Source: Takakia lepidozioides (lineage: Eukaryota > Streptophyta > Takakiopsida > Takakiales > Takakiaceae). From it: a DNA stretch of 64,000 bases. A model generated the notes under the pieces. That model searched no databases. It had not been told where the DNA came from and saw only the letters and a list, made by a program, of their open reading frames with translations. Location: the NCBI GenBank assembly GCA_030704615.1, contig CM060732.1, forward strand, positions 40,281,053 to 40,345,052. Reading direction: 5' to 3'. Within the stretch, counting starts at the first letter, position 1; every line of letters begins with the position of its first letter. Positions 45,271 to 57,629 of the stretch are shown here, in pieces. Both the position numbers and the translations under genes were made by a program.

Positions 45271-45530
45271 ATGTCTAATCACTTCTGGAAATCTCCAATA
45301 ATCATTGATACCCAAATTAAACAAACGCTCCGATTTCGATACGGACAATACATGGGCAATCAACAACGTAATTTATTTTGGCCTCTATTATATCCTAACA
45401 AGCACTGCACGTTATGTTATTTCCAACCCCCTCGAGTGGACACATGGCCGCATCTTCTTCTCTACTGTAAACATCCCATTATCCATGGACTTCACATTAC
45501 TCGACATAATCAAGGAGTTTGACAACTCCA
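45271..45530 (+). pseudogene. LINE C-terminal knuckle fragment
   Basis: Codes RFRYGQYMGNQQRNLFWPLL and CTLCYFQPPRVDTWPHLLLY followed by CKHP, the C--C...H---C knuckle found after RNase H in some LINEs. It lies on the strand opposite to the adjoining RNase H fragment. Confidence 0.55.
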
Positions 45531-45689
45531 TAAACTTCTTCTCACACACCCTAAAACTAGATGGTACAACCTCATTAATGCAGGCATATTTCAAGGTAGG
45601 CCACCGAGCTATCTCATTACCCATGATACCTATATGGGATCTGACTTTGTGGAGATGAATTTGTATTGGGGATGAGTGTACAATATCTA

Positions 45690-46251
45690 TGATGGCCTTA
45701 ATGAGGTGAAGGTGAGGGTGATGAATTTGGGAGGAGGGTTTAAGGTTTTGGTTAGAGAGGAGATACAAAGAGTCTAAGTTATCCGTAAAGAGGTAGTAGC
45801 TGGTCGAACCAAGATGACATGGTAGTGCTTTCAACGCATCATGTATAGCCATGAGTTCTGCACGTAAAATATATTGACAACTTGGAAGACGGTTGTATGT
45901 TCTTGAGTTGTTTTCGGGAGAGTATGTACCATACCCTGCACATGCATCTTTTAGGGGGCCATCTGTATATACACATTGGTGGGGAGGGAATTTTAAAGGG
46001 GCTAAGTTTGTAAAGTCCGACATTTGTCCGAATGGGTGTTGTTGTTGGGCTGACCAAGGTGGTCGTGGGGTGGTCATATTCCATGGTTTGTCTTGGTTGA
46101 TGCAAGGGTAGATGTGGGGCACTTGTTGCAGTTCATAGACTATGGCAGTAGGGCCAAACAACTGGTTTAGTATTTGCTTTAATTGTGAAAAGAAAGTACA
46201 TGGTAGATTGTTCGTGACGGTATTGATCATCATGTAGGCCTCATGGCCCAT
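45690..46251 (-). pseudogene. LINE RNase H domain fragment
   Basis: Frame of 279 residues (45412-46251, -). RNase H catalytic positions are all visible: CVYTDGPLKDACAGYG (Asp), YILRAELMAIHDAL (Glu), YYLFTDNLDSLYLL (Asp) and IHLHKVRSHIGIMGNEIA (His). The preceding residues resemble the RT-RNase H linker. After about 45.69 kb the frame no longer resembles a LINE. No RT lies beside it. Confidence 0.75.
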
Positions 46252-46329
46252 AAATGAAAAGGGGTTAGTTTTTCCCCCTCCTCAAGGGCCTGAATTGTGG
46301 GTTGTTGCTCCCAGGTTTTCTTTAAAATA

Positions 46330-46332
<3 letters not shown>

Positions 46333-46395
<63 letters not shown>
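46333..46395. repeat. (AT)n microsatellite
   Basis: About 31 uninterrupted AT units, followed by AT-rich sequence. Confidence 0.95.
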
Positions 46396-46397
<2 letters not shown>

Positions 46398-47820
46398 AAT
46401 CAATATCCAATCAAAATGAAGTAAACAGTGAATTTTTGCAAAATTTGAACATTATTCCCGGTAGTCGTCAGTAGTAGTGCGGAGCAATGCGTAGCCCTAA
46501 TATAATATAAAAATAAGAATGCCTCTTATATACATGGCCAATTCCATGGTAGCATGCAAGGGAGACCTGTTGGTACACTTGCCTATCTTGTCCGGTGATA
46601 ATTAAATAAAAAAACAGGCTGCTGGAATAAATTAACTAATGTTCCTCCAGTGTCGGATATTCCAAATATCCGATCCCGTATACACATTAGTAATTTGTTA
46701 TTATCAGTCCTCGGATTTCTCCATTTCGGTTTGCCGTTCAGGCCTTATGGCAGCCTACGGGCGTATAAGGGTTTTAATTTTTTTCCCTTCAATAAGTTAT
46801 ATAAAGTTAACCCCTAAACGACGAGGCGACCCCAATCGGGTCGCTTAAGTCGGGCACCACGTCCACCTCCCTTAGATGTGAGTGGATGGAGGTGGGTCCG
46901 AAGATAAAGTGAGGGGGTTAAGGAGAAACACACGTGCGAATTGAAAGCACCCTGAAATATTAAAAGCTCTACTCCCTAGAATATTTCAAAGTGCAAATTC
47001 AGCGTTGACTTGCCTACGTGGCAGGCCAAATGAGGAATCTCGAAAACAACATCTAAGGCTCAGATTTTATCAAAATGCCCAATTTTTTGACAAGGCACTA
47101 TGTAATGTTAGTGTGCACTTACTTACCAGAGGAATTAGAAAACAAAAATCATGTCATGGCTCTACTTGGGTAAGAATCCAAACCATGATAATTTACTCCC
47201 CAAATTTCGCATACAAAGCACCCCCCAAATTTTTGGCAGATTCACCTGAAATTTGGTGTGAGGGTTTGGGATGCAGCACTACACTAGAATATGGCACTTT
47301 TTCTCCCAGAAATTTCTTGCAACATTGATTTTTTGCTTGGTCAAACATGAAGTTTTGGTTTTCATTTTTTTTATTTTCCAGAAAATGCACTATTTTTAAT
47401 TGTTATAATCTCCCAAACAAAATGGTGGAATCTCCCCAAATTTGGGGTGCTTGTGCATCTGGTAGGTAGGTATGTCTTTGTATGGTTCATCCACGTAGAT
47501 GAACCTGGGGTAGGCAGCTACAGGCTGACGTGTGAGGGTGGGTCCCGGTTTTGTCCCAAAATCCAAAAACGGATCTCGTCGCAAGGGTTGATATGGGCTT
47601 CCTGGGCCCTTTCACCTAAAAAGATAAAATAAAATAAAATAGATATGCACTTGGCAAGTCGCTCAAAAATAAATTAAAAAATTAACCAGGAATTGACATC
47701 TACTATTGACTTTTATGTACGTTCCCAAAGCCTTTCCAACTCTTGGGAACCCAATGTTCCCTGGATGTTACAAGCAAAATTTACATTTACCGCTATTATT
47801 TACTTTCAAGGAAGCGAATG
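46396..47820. other. AT-rich non-coding stretch upstream of the PDI gene
   Basis: No gene, RNA or known repeat recognised; short open frames have no recognisable content. Confidence 0.4.
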
Positions 47821-47830
47821 ACAAATCCAT

Positions 47831-48055
47831 CCACGTGGCGTTCCTATATTCGACCACTAAGAACCAATAATATGTCACAATATCTGACGTGTCACATACC
47901 CATTCGACGTAGACTCGATTTGCACCGTGGCTGGGTGCGGAGGCATGGATGGATGGATGGATGGATGGATGTTGACACAATACGTCACTCTCGTCACTCT
48001 CGCTTCGACTTTCTCGATCTCTACGAGATCGGCTGACGAGGCTGCTGTATATAAG
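47831..48055 (+). promoter_or_regulatory. PDI promoter: CCACGTGG, TGACGTGTCA and TATA box
   Basis: CCACGTGG (47831-47838, G-box) and TGACGTGTCA (47885-47894) are bZIP-type sites; CCAAT lies at 47864-47868. A TATATAAG box at 48048-48055 is 232 bp before the ATG, implying a 5' leader of about 200 nt. In plants, ER chaperone genes are induced by bZIP28/bZIP60 through TGACGTG-type boxes, so this layout suits unfolded-protein control; that link is inferred. A (GGAT)n tract lies at 47946-47971. Confidence 0.5.
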
Positions 48056-48286
48056 CTCTCGCTGCAGAGTCCATTCCGGACTTCTGTCACGGGAAATGCT
48101 TTCTGCTTCGGTCCCTTTGGATTTCTGTCAAGTCTAACCTTTGGGGTTGTATTGGCTGTTCTGGATCTCGAATCGGGGCTTTCAAGACACTCCAGAAGGG
48201 GGCAGTGTGCCTTGAGGTTACTAGAGAATTAGTTGCTCACAAGACAAAGTGGTGATCCGCTGATAGCCCCAAACTCGAATCTGGAG

Positions 48287-51200
48287 ATGGATTCCAGATT
48301 TGCATTGCTTTTTCTTCTGGTTCTGTTGCCATGGGTAAAGGCGTCAGAGACTCATGAGGCTGCAAGCGAAGAAGTGACTGCGGCAAGTGTGGAAAGCTCG
48401 GTTCTAGTTCTGGATGGGTCGAACTTTACCCAGGCTATCGAGTCCCACCCGTTCATCGTCGTCGAGTTCTACGCTCCCTGGTAAGTCTGAGCTCCACTTT
48501 TCAAGCAACTTGTTTTGAGATTTGAATTTCTTCACCATGTAGGCTGATTTGGTTGAACTGGTGGCTTCATGTTCTGCGTGAAGGCTGTCCGGTTATCATT
48601 ATCTTCATTTTCTGAGGTGAAAGAGAGAGAACATAACATACGCAACCGAGAAGAGCGATGTTAGGCTTTTTAAGATTCAAAGGGACACGTTTACAATATT
48701 GAAGCAAACAGAGTAGATCGTCTTGGGGGTATTCCCGAGATATGTATGGAGAAGCGAGTGGTTTGTCGGGGCGAAATGAGCTCGAGCCTCTCCAGACTGT
48801 CATGAGCAGCCTACCTCGCAGATCAAAGTCCCACTTTGCATTTGGATGCTGAGCCCCTCCGAGAGTGCATGAATTGACTAACACGACACTCCAAGTCCCA
48901 AAGTCCGATCCTTATTAGCTGCCGATCAGTTCATTGAAATCCTCTAACGGCTGCAATCCTGTATCTGTTGACTTACACATCTGGAACCATGTAATCTTGT
49001 CTGAAAGAATTCAAATGTTCAGTAAGAATTGCTCAAGCCATCTTGCATGTGTTTATACTCACAGGTGTGGACACTGTAAGCGATTGGCTCCCGAGGTTGT
49101 CTCTCTGTCCTCGATCTACTCACTGCTCTATTCTGAACTGCATGGATCTTTTTCTAGTAAAACAGTTGCTCTAAAGCGAAGTCAGCATTTTGGAGAGAGT
49201 ATGTCTCTTGGTTTTTCTTGTATCGTGTTTGTGTCTTCCACTCTGTGAACTCTGTTTTTCCCAGAAGGAGGGAAGGGGTTTCTTAGGAGTGTCTAGCGCA
49301 TGGGATGGTATTATAGGGGTTTAGTTGTCTGTGCAGGGGTTTTGGGGTCCTAGGGTTTGGCAGGGCAGATGGCTTGAGTTTAGTAGGAGCATGTGTGATT
49401 TAAAAGGAAGTAATTTTATTTTCCCCTTTAAACCCTGACTAGCTCATTTGCATTTCTCTATCCATATTACAGTATGAGCAAGCAGCTGTGGAGCTCAAGA
49501 ACCATGTTCCTCCCATCATATTGGCTAAGGTGGATGCCAATGAGGAAACAAACAAACCACTGGCAGTCAAGTATGATGTAAAGGGCTTCCCATCCCTAAA
49601 GATTTTCAAGAATGGTGGTGACGGGGTGATTGAGTATAAAGGCCCACGTGAGGCTGCAGGTATTGTGACTTACTTGAAGAGTTTGACCGGCCCCGCCTCT
49701 CTGCTCCTCACATCTAGTGAGCAAGTGAGCACATTTATTGTACAAAAGGAACTTACCGTGGTATGACATCTTTCCCTTTGCAAATGCCACCACTTTCTTT
49801 TCCAGAGACCTGTTTGCCCATCCCCCTCTGGTTTGTCTGTCCATCTCTCTCAAGTCTTTTTCCCTTGAATCATGTCCATGTGAGCATGTAGATCAACCAC
49901 TAATGGGCTGAACTTATATGCTACAAATGCTGCCAGGAGGATAACAACCCTGCAGGTTGTACCTTCCTTAGCCTTGTCGAAGCTTAGTTTCTCGAGGCAC
50001 CTTTTTGGTGAATTTTAATGATATCATCTCTAGTGTTTTGGTGGACAAAAGTGCATCTTGGGGAGTCACCAAATGCAAATGGATGATCTGGCCACCCTCT
50101 GGATCCTGGCAATTGATTTTCTACCTCTCTTTAGTTAGGTTGTTGGCCCTATGCCTAGGTGAGACGTAAAGTAGGATCCCAGGATTGTGTGCGTTTGCAA
50201 CACTCCTTGGGTTTGAACCAGGTCGTATGATGGGGTTGATGGCAGGTGGGCGTGTTTGAGAGCCTGGACAGCACAGAGTTTGCCAACTTTCTCAGTGTTG
50301 CAGAGGAGCTCCGGTCTGACTACCAGTTCACTCACACATTAGAGACCTCATATATGCCTGAGAACAGTGCCCCTATTTCTGCTCCAGCTGTCCGCCTGTA
50401 CAAGCCCTTTGACGAGAAGTTCAATGATGCCACTGTGAGTTTGGAGAGCCATTTTCAATGCTTTTTCAAGTGGTATAATGTTATGGATTGCCCCAATAAT
50501 TTGTATCAGTTATTGCAGCATAACCGAGAAATTTGGTCATGTACAAGACCTTAGCAGACTTGACTAGACTGCTTGACATGCTCTACAATCTCCCATCTGG
50601 TTTCTGTGTTTTTGATGGGTTGGTGGTAAATAAGGTGACATGTACTTCTGCTGTCTATTCCTGCATCGATTTGGGCACTGCAGGACTTTTCAGTGGAGGT
50701 ATTGAAGGCTTTTTTGGAGGAGAAGAGCTCACCACTCGTGACTGAGTTGACCAAAGATCCCAGTCCCGGCATTTTTCTTACAAAATTCTTCAACAGTAAT
50801 GCCACGAAGGTATGTTGAGCACATATATGCTGTAAATAATTTGGTTCCTGACATCTCTGTTGTGTTTTTTTAAACTAGAATCTTGTGTTGAGATAGACGC
50901 AGGGCTGGAATTAATATCATGCTTTCTGGTATGATTACAATGCCAGCCCTTGAATGAATGTTCCAACTTATGTGACTGGATTGTCATTACAATGTTGAGC
51001 GGAGTTTCAGACACATTTAGGTTAAACTCTGCACTTCCAGCTCTGGATTGTGATGAGGCCCTCAAGGTCATGTCATAGCCAGCATTTGTAAGCCAGGTCA
51101 ATCCATGTGTACGTCATTGAATGGTCTCTGGTTGTTCCTTGGAAGCAGGTGTTTTCCTTTCTTGACCTCAAAGCAGAGGGAGTAGATGCATACAGGAACG

Positions 51201-53460
51201 CGTATACTGAGCTGGCCAAGTCGGTCCAGGATAAAGGCATCAAGTTCCTGATCGTCGATGCTGTAGAGCATGAGAATGCACTGAAGGTGGTCCTCAACCT
51301 CAGTCTATTTTATGCCATATTGGTAGGGTAAGAGTCTGTAATTCACTCGGTATTGTGGTCAGGTGATGGAATTTACACACTCATGATGCCTTTTTTTCCC
51401 CTCAGTCGTATGACCAGTCTGGTATCTTTATCAAAAGCTGTAGTGATCTACAATACCTTTGACTTCTTAATATAAATGAATGTGCTCCTTACATAGAACC
51501 AGATGTTGTAATTTGCATGCATAGAACCAAAGGTACTGGCTTTCCTTGTACATGTATGAAAATAATGTTTCTATAGTATATCTAACTCAATTGGTGTTAA
51601 CTTTTCTTCGTTACTTGCAGTTTTATGGTATCAATGCCGATGGGTTGCCAGCAATTGTAGTTCAAGTAGATGACCGTGAGAAGTTTTTGGGCCTGAATGT
51701 AGAAGCTGCACAGCTGGCACCTTGGCTTCAGGATGTTTTGGTGAGCCCTTTCCCCCTTACACACGTAGGCGTTCCCCACACTATCCACTCACCCCTTCCT
51801 GTCAATTAGAACCCCATTACAGGGCTGGAAGGGTTAACCCTATACAGGCTAACTAATCATGACAATAGCCAACATTCATGCAGATTTTTTATTGAGTACA
51901 TCAAAACCAATGCATCCAACCCTTGCATGGTGAGTCATTCCATAATTATATAAGGATATACTAAGAAACTAGCAACCTTGAGTCTGTCTTTTTTCATGAG
52001 TACATCGCTCTCTCTCTTTATTCTTATCTTCTTGTTCGCAGTCAGCAGTGAGAAATGTAAACTGTCTTTAGTGGGGCTCATCTCTAGTAACTCAGTAAGA
52101 TTAGCGTTTTTCCAGGAAGGAAGTAACATTCCTTCAAATGCAGGATGGAAAGTTGGAGCGACATGTAAAGTCCGAGGAGATCCCTGCAACCAATGACGAA
52201 CCAGTGAAGGTCGTGGTGAGAAAATCTCTTCAGGAGATGGTGTTGGATTCTGGGAAGACCGGTATGTTTGCTACTAATACTTTGCAAGCATTCTTCATCA
52301 CATAGATCTACTGTTCCTTGCGATGTCAGATGTCTCCCCATAGTGGGTATTAGTCCTGGCACTGTCTTTCTCCAGTTGATCTCCAGGTGTTGCAGACTTC
52401 ACCGCTCTGTTATTCCTAGTTTTCGTGTAATGGAACTTGACAGGATCTCCCCAGTGCTTGGTACCATGGATATTTCTCTACTCGTTCCTTACTGTATGGT
52501 TCTGTAAGAATTAAGACACCTATCTGGTCAGTAGGGAAGCACCGCAGTCATTTTGTCTGGCTTGCGACCTCAAAACCAACTCGTTGTGCTAATGTACACG
52601 ATTGATGTTTAAGAAGGTTCTGTTACTATTGTTATGTGATGGAAATGCAGTGCTGCTAGAGTTCTATGCTCCAGAGTGTGGCCACTGCAAGAAGTTAGCA
52701 CCCACTTTGGATGAGGTTGCGACTACCTTCGAGGCAAACTCGGATGTCCTCATTGCCAAATTTGTATGTGATTCTATCTCCCCACATCTACCATTGCTTT
52801 GGCCTTTATAGCTATTTACACAGAAACAATGACAAAGGGATGATCCAACTGACTGAATGTTCCGTGAAATACAAAGTGCAACATGAATACTGTCCTCTTT
52901 TTCTGTAGTCCAGTTTTCCGAGAGTGGGGAGATCAGACTTTCCTAAGAGTCACTGCAGTTGAAAAGGAAAAAAGCCCGAAAAGAGACCAAATACTGAAAT
53001 ATAAACTCACAGTGGGAAGCCTACCTTTGAAAAATAAACAGATGCAGAGAGGAAGAGGAGATTGTGATTGCCTGATGTTCAGACAACCTCAAGACAATGC
53101 CCATTTTCTGATACATTGCCCAGGATATTCTCTCCAGATAGTGACCCTCTCAGGATCATTAAGAGCATCGTCCCGGCACCGGCACCTCTGTTCACCAACT
53201 TTCGAAGTCTTGAAGCTGAGCCTAAAGCCCTGATCCTGTTGGGGTCTAACTTTGGGCTGCTTACACACAGCAGATTGATGCTTGTGTGAAGGGCTTTCTA
53301 GAAGATATCTGAAAAGCCCGAACTAATTGTTTATACCAAGGTAAGTCACACTACCATAGTGGGTCCCTCACCAAGGTAGTTTCTGGTCCCTTTTCGCCCA
53401 CACTGGGCGTGGGGTCTATGGCCACAAGGCTACGACAAACACATCTAATGAGTACACACA

Positions 53461-53514
<54 letters not shown>

Positions 53515-53844
53515 CTGCCCGAACTGGGTGCGGGGTGCCACAAGGCTACGCCAAACGACTCATGAGTACAATCTCTTTCTGTCTCCGTCATTCTCTCCCA
53601 GCCCATACTAAACGTTTGTGTATGGTTTTGTACTTATGTATAGGACGTGACGGCCAATGATCTTCCAGAAGGCTTGTTTGAAGTGGTAGGGTTCCCTACC
53701 CTATACGCGTATACATCATCTGGCATCTCGGTGCCATATGCCGGCGACCGCAGCAAAGAGGATCTTATCGAGTTTGTGAACAAGCACAGAGACACCTCCA
53801 TCACTACTGGGGTGGCCTCTGATACAGCCAAAGACGAGCTTTAA
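48287..53844 (+). CDS. PDI: Protein disulfide isomerase, ER, 10 exons, KDEL
   Basis: Forms and reshuffles disulfides in ER proteins. Exons: 48287-48480, 49065-49095, 49473-49760, 50246-50434, 50684-50809, 51149-51286, 51621-51740, 52144-52261, 52651-52763, 53644-53844; 1518 bp, 505 residues, phases consistent. An in-frame ATG upstream is possible, but [20 protein letters not shown] is a good signal peptide. Order: domain a ([16 protein letters not shown], split by intron 1; cis-Pro loop GFPSLKIF), b, b' , a' ([23 protein letters not shown]), then KDEL. Length fits plant PDIL1 proteins. Oddity: Glu, not Trp, precedes the second CGHC. Exon 2 is only 31 bp. Intron 9 contains a LINE-A tail and a (CT)n tract. 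No breaks, so probably functional. Confidence 0.95.
52905..53575 (+). mobile_element. LINE-A 3' tail fragments in PDI intron 9
   Basis: Codes [20 protein letters not shown] and FLIHCPGYS like the LINE-A knuckle region, then two copies of the terminal CCACAAGGCTACG...ATGAGTACA (about 53400-53460 and 53514-53570) separated by (CT)n at 53459-53512. Same strand as PDI. Confidence 0.8.
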
Positions 53845-54249
53845 ATGTAATGTTATTCTTGAGTCAATTTCTGCAAATGTGGACGGAATTGAATCTCCAT
53901 TGGTTGTAGTTAGCTGCCAAGCAATGCACAATTTGGAAGCTTCAGAGAGGCTTCGATGAGTTGAGCTCCTTGTAAACTGTCTTTTTGTGGATGATTTTGT
54001 AACTCCTGTGCTGGAAGCCTACTGAGCAAAATGCTGGATACAATGAAAAGTATCTTGATTCAAACTCCTTGGAGTGTGAACTTCATAATGTCAGAAACAG
54101 CCATGGATTGGAGATTGTGATGCTATCCTTGAAAAAAACATCAAGAACAAAAAATGGAGTGGCTAAAGTGGAGTCTTAATGTCTAAAACTTTGGTATTAA
54201 GGGGGAAAAAGTTTCGGCTTTCAGTAAAGAAAATGGAAAATCAAAAACC
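53845..54249. other. PDI 3' untranslated region and flank
   Basis: Non-coding. Bases 53845 to about 54045 are partly repeated in the duplicated end at 55.9-56.08 kb. Confidence 0.6.
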
Positions 54250-55470
54250 TTAGCAAATGACTGGTACAATAAAGTTCTTCCCTCAGAAGTTCTTCCCGCA
54301 TTCTTCCCTCAAAAAAGCAAAGCTCAAAACCTGGCTTTCTCCACTGATGCAGCAAGATTCCATTGTCCTATTACAAGAACACAAGTTAGATTTGGCCAAA
54401 ATAGCAGCCCTGGTGACCAACTCTGGCCTTCCTCATCTAACTTTTGGAAGCCAACTGTGGAAGGTTCGCGTAGTGGAACAGCAATCCTGACAGGCCCCTC
54501 GCTGGTGACTCTGGTCCAGAAAGAGGAGGTTTGGTTCCAGGGTTGGGAGACTTTAACATGGTTGAACAATCGCAAGACAGGCTCGGAAATGCCGCCGCTG
54601 GTCTAGGGGCCAGTGAATCATCATCTTGGCAAAGGATCAGGAATAATTTTTCTTTGTCTGAAGCATCCAGAGTAAGGCCTGCAGCCATATTTTACGTGGA
54701 CGAACAACAGATCTGATAGACTGTATCTGTCTCCAGGGATCTCCCCATGGGCATCTATGCGGCCTCAAGAACCCATTTACCCATGCCAGTATCTCTTGCA
54801 AGATAAATGTCCCAAACTTGCCAAAGAGAGGCAAAGGCTGGTTTAAATTGGACACCTCTCTTCTTCCCTTTCCGGCCTTCAAAAGTGCTCTGGAAGCTGC
54901 CTGGAAATGAGCTGGTAATGACCTATCCTGCCCAATTGCAAGGTTTCAGGAAAAACTTTCTCAGACAGCAAACAAAGCTCAATCTCTCAGCAAAGAAATT
55001 GCTGCTCAGAAGCAGCAGAAATTCGTGGCTCTCAAGAACTGTCTAGGAACCTGTCAAAGACTTTTGGAATTAGGGAAAATGGATCCGCAATCCTTCCAAA
55101 CATACCAGCCAAACCTCCAGGCATTTGCTACATTACATGAGCAAAAGTTGAAGCTCCAGGCTGGTATCAACTGGGCAACAAAAGGCGAAAAAATACTTTT
55201 TTCGAGAAGGTCTAGGTTAGGAGGACATCCCAAGTAATCACTGAGCTGCAGGACTCGGATGCAAAAGACATGGTTGCTGCAGCACACTCACACTTTGAAG
55301 CTCTTTTCAAAAAGAGACCAAGCTCTCCAAGTATACCTGTGCGAGCTTGCCTTAGCCAAAGGGCCTTGTAAAATTCTACTGGCATCCCGGCAAAGCCCGG
55401 GGATTTTCGATTAGACATCTGGTCCAATGCTTTGGAGAGCTCTGTTTGCGTGAATTCCCCGTCCAAAGAG
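54250..55470 (+). mobile_element. L1-type LINE fragment with inverted end
   Basis: Plus-strand pieces read as L1 endonuclease (DSIVLLQEHKLDLAKIAALV, 54.35 kb) and the linker to RT (LKLQAGINWATKGEK, 55.16 kb), with several stops. From about 55.33 to 55.47 kb the RT start lies on the - strand (FTQTELSKALDQM, then KSPGFAGMPVEFYKALW), so the last part is inverted. It separates PDI from its duplicated 3' end. Confidence 0.65.
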
Positions 55471-55749
55471 GCTGCATTGGAATGAACCAGTTTAGCTTTG
55501 CTTGTAACACAATTTTAAGTAACTCCGGACTTTTGGCTTAAATCCGGACCAAACTTTAATATATAACATAATTAAAATTAATTCAGGTATTAATAATAAT
55601 ATCGTGGAGTATTGAGTCATTTAACTTGTAAAGTTGACAATCCCATTCATGTAACATCGAATGGTAAGTCGAATGACATACTTTGCATCAGAAAATTATA
55701 AATATAAGATCGATTGAGTGAAGTTATTAATAAATTGATAGATGTATGA
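55471..55749. other. AT-rich spacer
   Basis: No feature recognised. Confidence 0.4.
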
Positions 55750-56078
55750 ACTACCCTATACGTGTATGCATCATCTGGCATCTAGGTGCCAAATGCCGGC
55801 GACCGCAGCAAAGAGGATCTTATTGAGTTTGTGAACAAGCACAGAGACACCTCCATCACTACTGGGGGTGGCCTCTGATACAGCCAAAGACGAGCTTTAA
55901 ATGTAATGTTATTCTTGAGTCAATCCTCTGCAAATGTGGATGGAATTTAATCTCCCTGGGTTGTAGTTAGCTGCCAAGCAATGCACAATTTTGGAAGCTT
56001 CGGAGAGGCTTCCATGAGTTGAGCTCCTTTTAAACTGTCTTGTGGATGATTTGCTGGAAGCCTACTGAGCAAAATGCT
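55750..56078 (+). pseudogene. Duplicated 3' end of PDI (last exon part plus 3' UTR)
   Basis: Close copy of 53694-54035: it keeps GCCGGCGACCGCAGCAAAGA, the KDEL codons and the following untranslated sequence. It has a TAG in place of the TCG codon (CATCTAGGTGCC), and an extra G in the ACTACTGGGGG run that shifts the frame. It starts inside the exon, so no splice site or promoter was copied. A DNA-level duplication is likely because the untranslated flank is included. Confidence 0.9.
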
Positions 56079-57629
56079 AACATTTACTTACCATTGAAAT
56101 ACCCTCAGGTGTGGCCATACCGTAACCTGCACTATTTGGTGGTATGGATGCCCCAGATATATTGTGTGGTTGTGTATCTTTATGAAAAAATCACATTAGA
56201 AAGGCTTTCTATCACCTCTCTCACCTTGAGAAAGATGTTGTATGTTCTTCATAGTCCAAATGAAGATTGCTAAGATTTCTCTCAAGATATTTTAGCTCAC
56301 CCATTCAAAGCACTAGTAGTAAAACCCTCAATACACCTTGTCCACAACACTCCACCGCATGCATGCCCATTGCCACTTAACATTGTTCAAAGGTTGATGT
56401 GGATTTGATGTGAATTGGAATTATGTAACATCCATGACCCAAATTCGCAGTGATACCATCCATTCATAAAAACAAAGAGGGTGTGTCTGAAGTCAGATTA
56501 GAAGGCCAAGGAAAAATAACGTTGGGAAATACCAGGAGGCTTACCTCATGAGATGAGGCCCTGCCCAGGGTAATGAGGCTAACAGACACCATCCATTGCA
56601 CAACAAACAAACTACTGTCTGCGAGTCACATGACAATGGATTACACATGGCTAGCGATCTCATCAAATTGGGCCAGCTTTGGTTGGTATAGTCTGAGGCA
56701 CATATTCCATTACTGTTCAACTTGGGAAGCACCTGAATGAATGCCTTGCTTCCCACTATAAACAGAGAACCAGTCCAATATGGATCACATCCCTACTTTG
56801 CTGTGCACTTGGGATAGCATCTTTCCTACATTTAAACAGGCTGGCTGCTCCATACTAGATCACAACTCGGAAGTGATCCCTTCAAACCCCCTTAGTCAAA
56901 TCCCCTGCTGTCAGTCTTTGCATCCTTGACTAAGGATGGAGATTCCCTTTAGAAGAAAAATGACAAAATCCCTCTTAACACAAGTGTGCTGAGGCCCTCA
57001 ATGTCTTGATTTGCTTTAAACTAAAGACGGAAAAAGGTGCATATTAAAAATACCCAGATTGGTCACGTCTTGGCTGCCCCATCTTTGCTTTTGCATATCT
57101 GTTGCCTGTCAAGATGCCATTCTTTGAAGCAAGGCTGAATTCCACATTACCCTTTCTAGTAGGTGGTTAGTCATCCTCAACGGTGAACAGAATTATCTGA
57201 AAACTAGATAGTCATCTGCTACGCGCGAGTGCGTCAGCAATTTCTAACTGAGTTTCAAAACCTTATGTGTTGCAATTCCAGATTCAGAGTTCCAAGAGAC
57301 TTTGCCCTGAAGGGTACCTTATAGTTTATCTCCATGGTTGGTCAATGAATACATCTCTCTCCATCCCTCCAAAGTGCTTAGCAGTTTACCTGCATGAGCC
57401 ACTTTTGAGCACCTTCCCGACAATACCCAGGATGCTTTCCTGGTCAAATCTGTAGGCAGACTGGAACATAGTTTGTGTCCCTTGCTTCCCCGTGCCATTA
57501 ACTTCGAGGAATCCTATTGAAAACACTTCTGAATGAAAAAAACTGCTGAACTCACCATTGAAGAATCAATCTGTTACAAAACTATGTTGTTGTTCTAATT
57601 GTATCCCTTGGCCCTTTGGACCTCTACCT
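56079..57629. other. Non-coding stretch with dispersed-repeat trace
   Basis: No gene seen. GGAAAAATAAC...AGGAGGCTTACCTCATGAG at 56.51-56.56 kb resembles the dispersed repeat of 11.6 and 15.95 kb. The rest is unassigned. Confidence 0.35.

Noticed and set aside
47946-47971. (GGAT)n tract as a regulatory element of PDI
   Set aside because: A simple microsatellite; nothing ties it to regulation.
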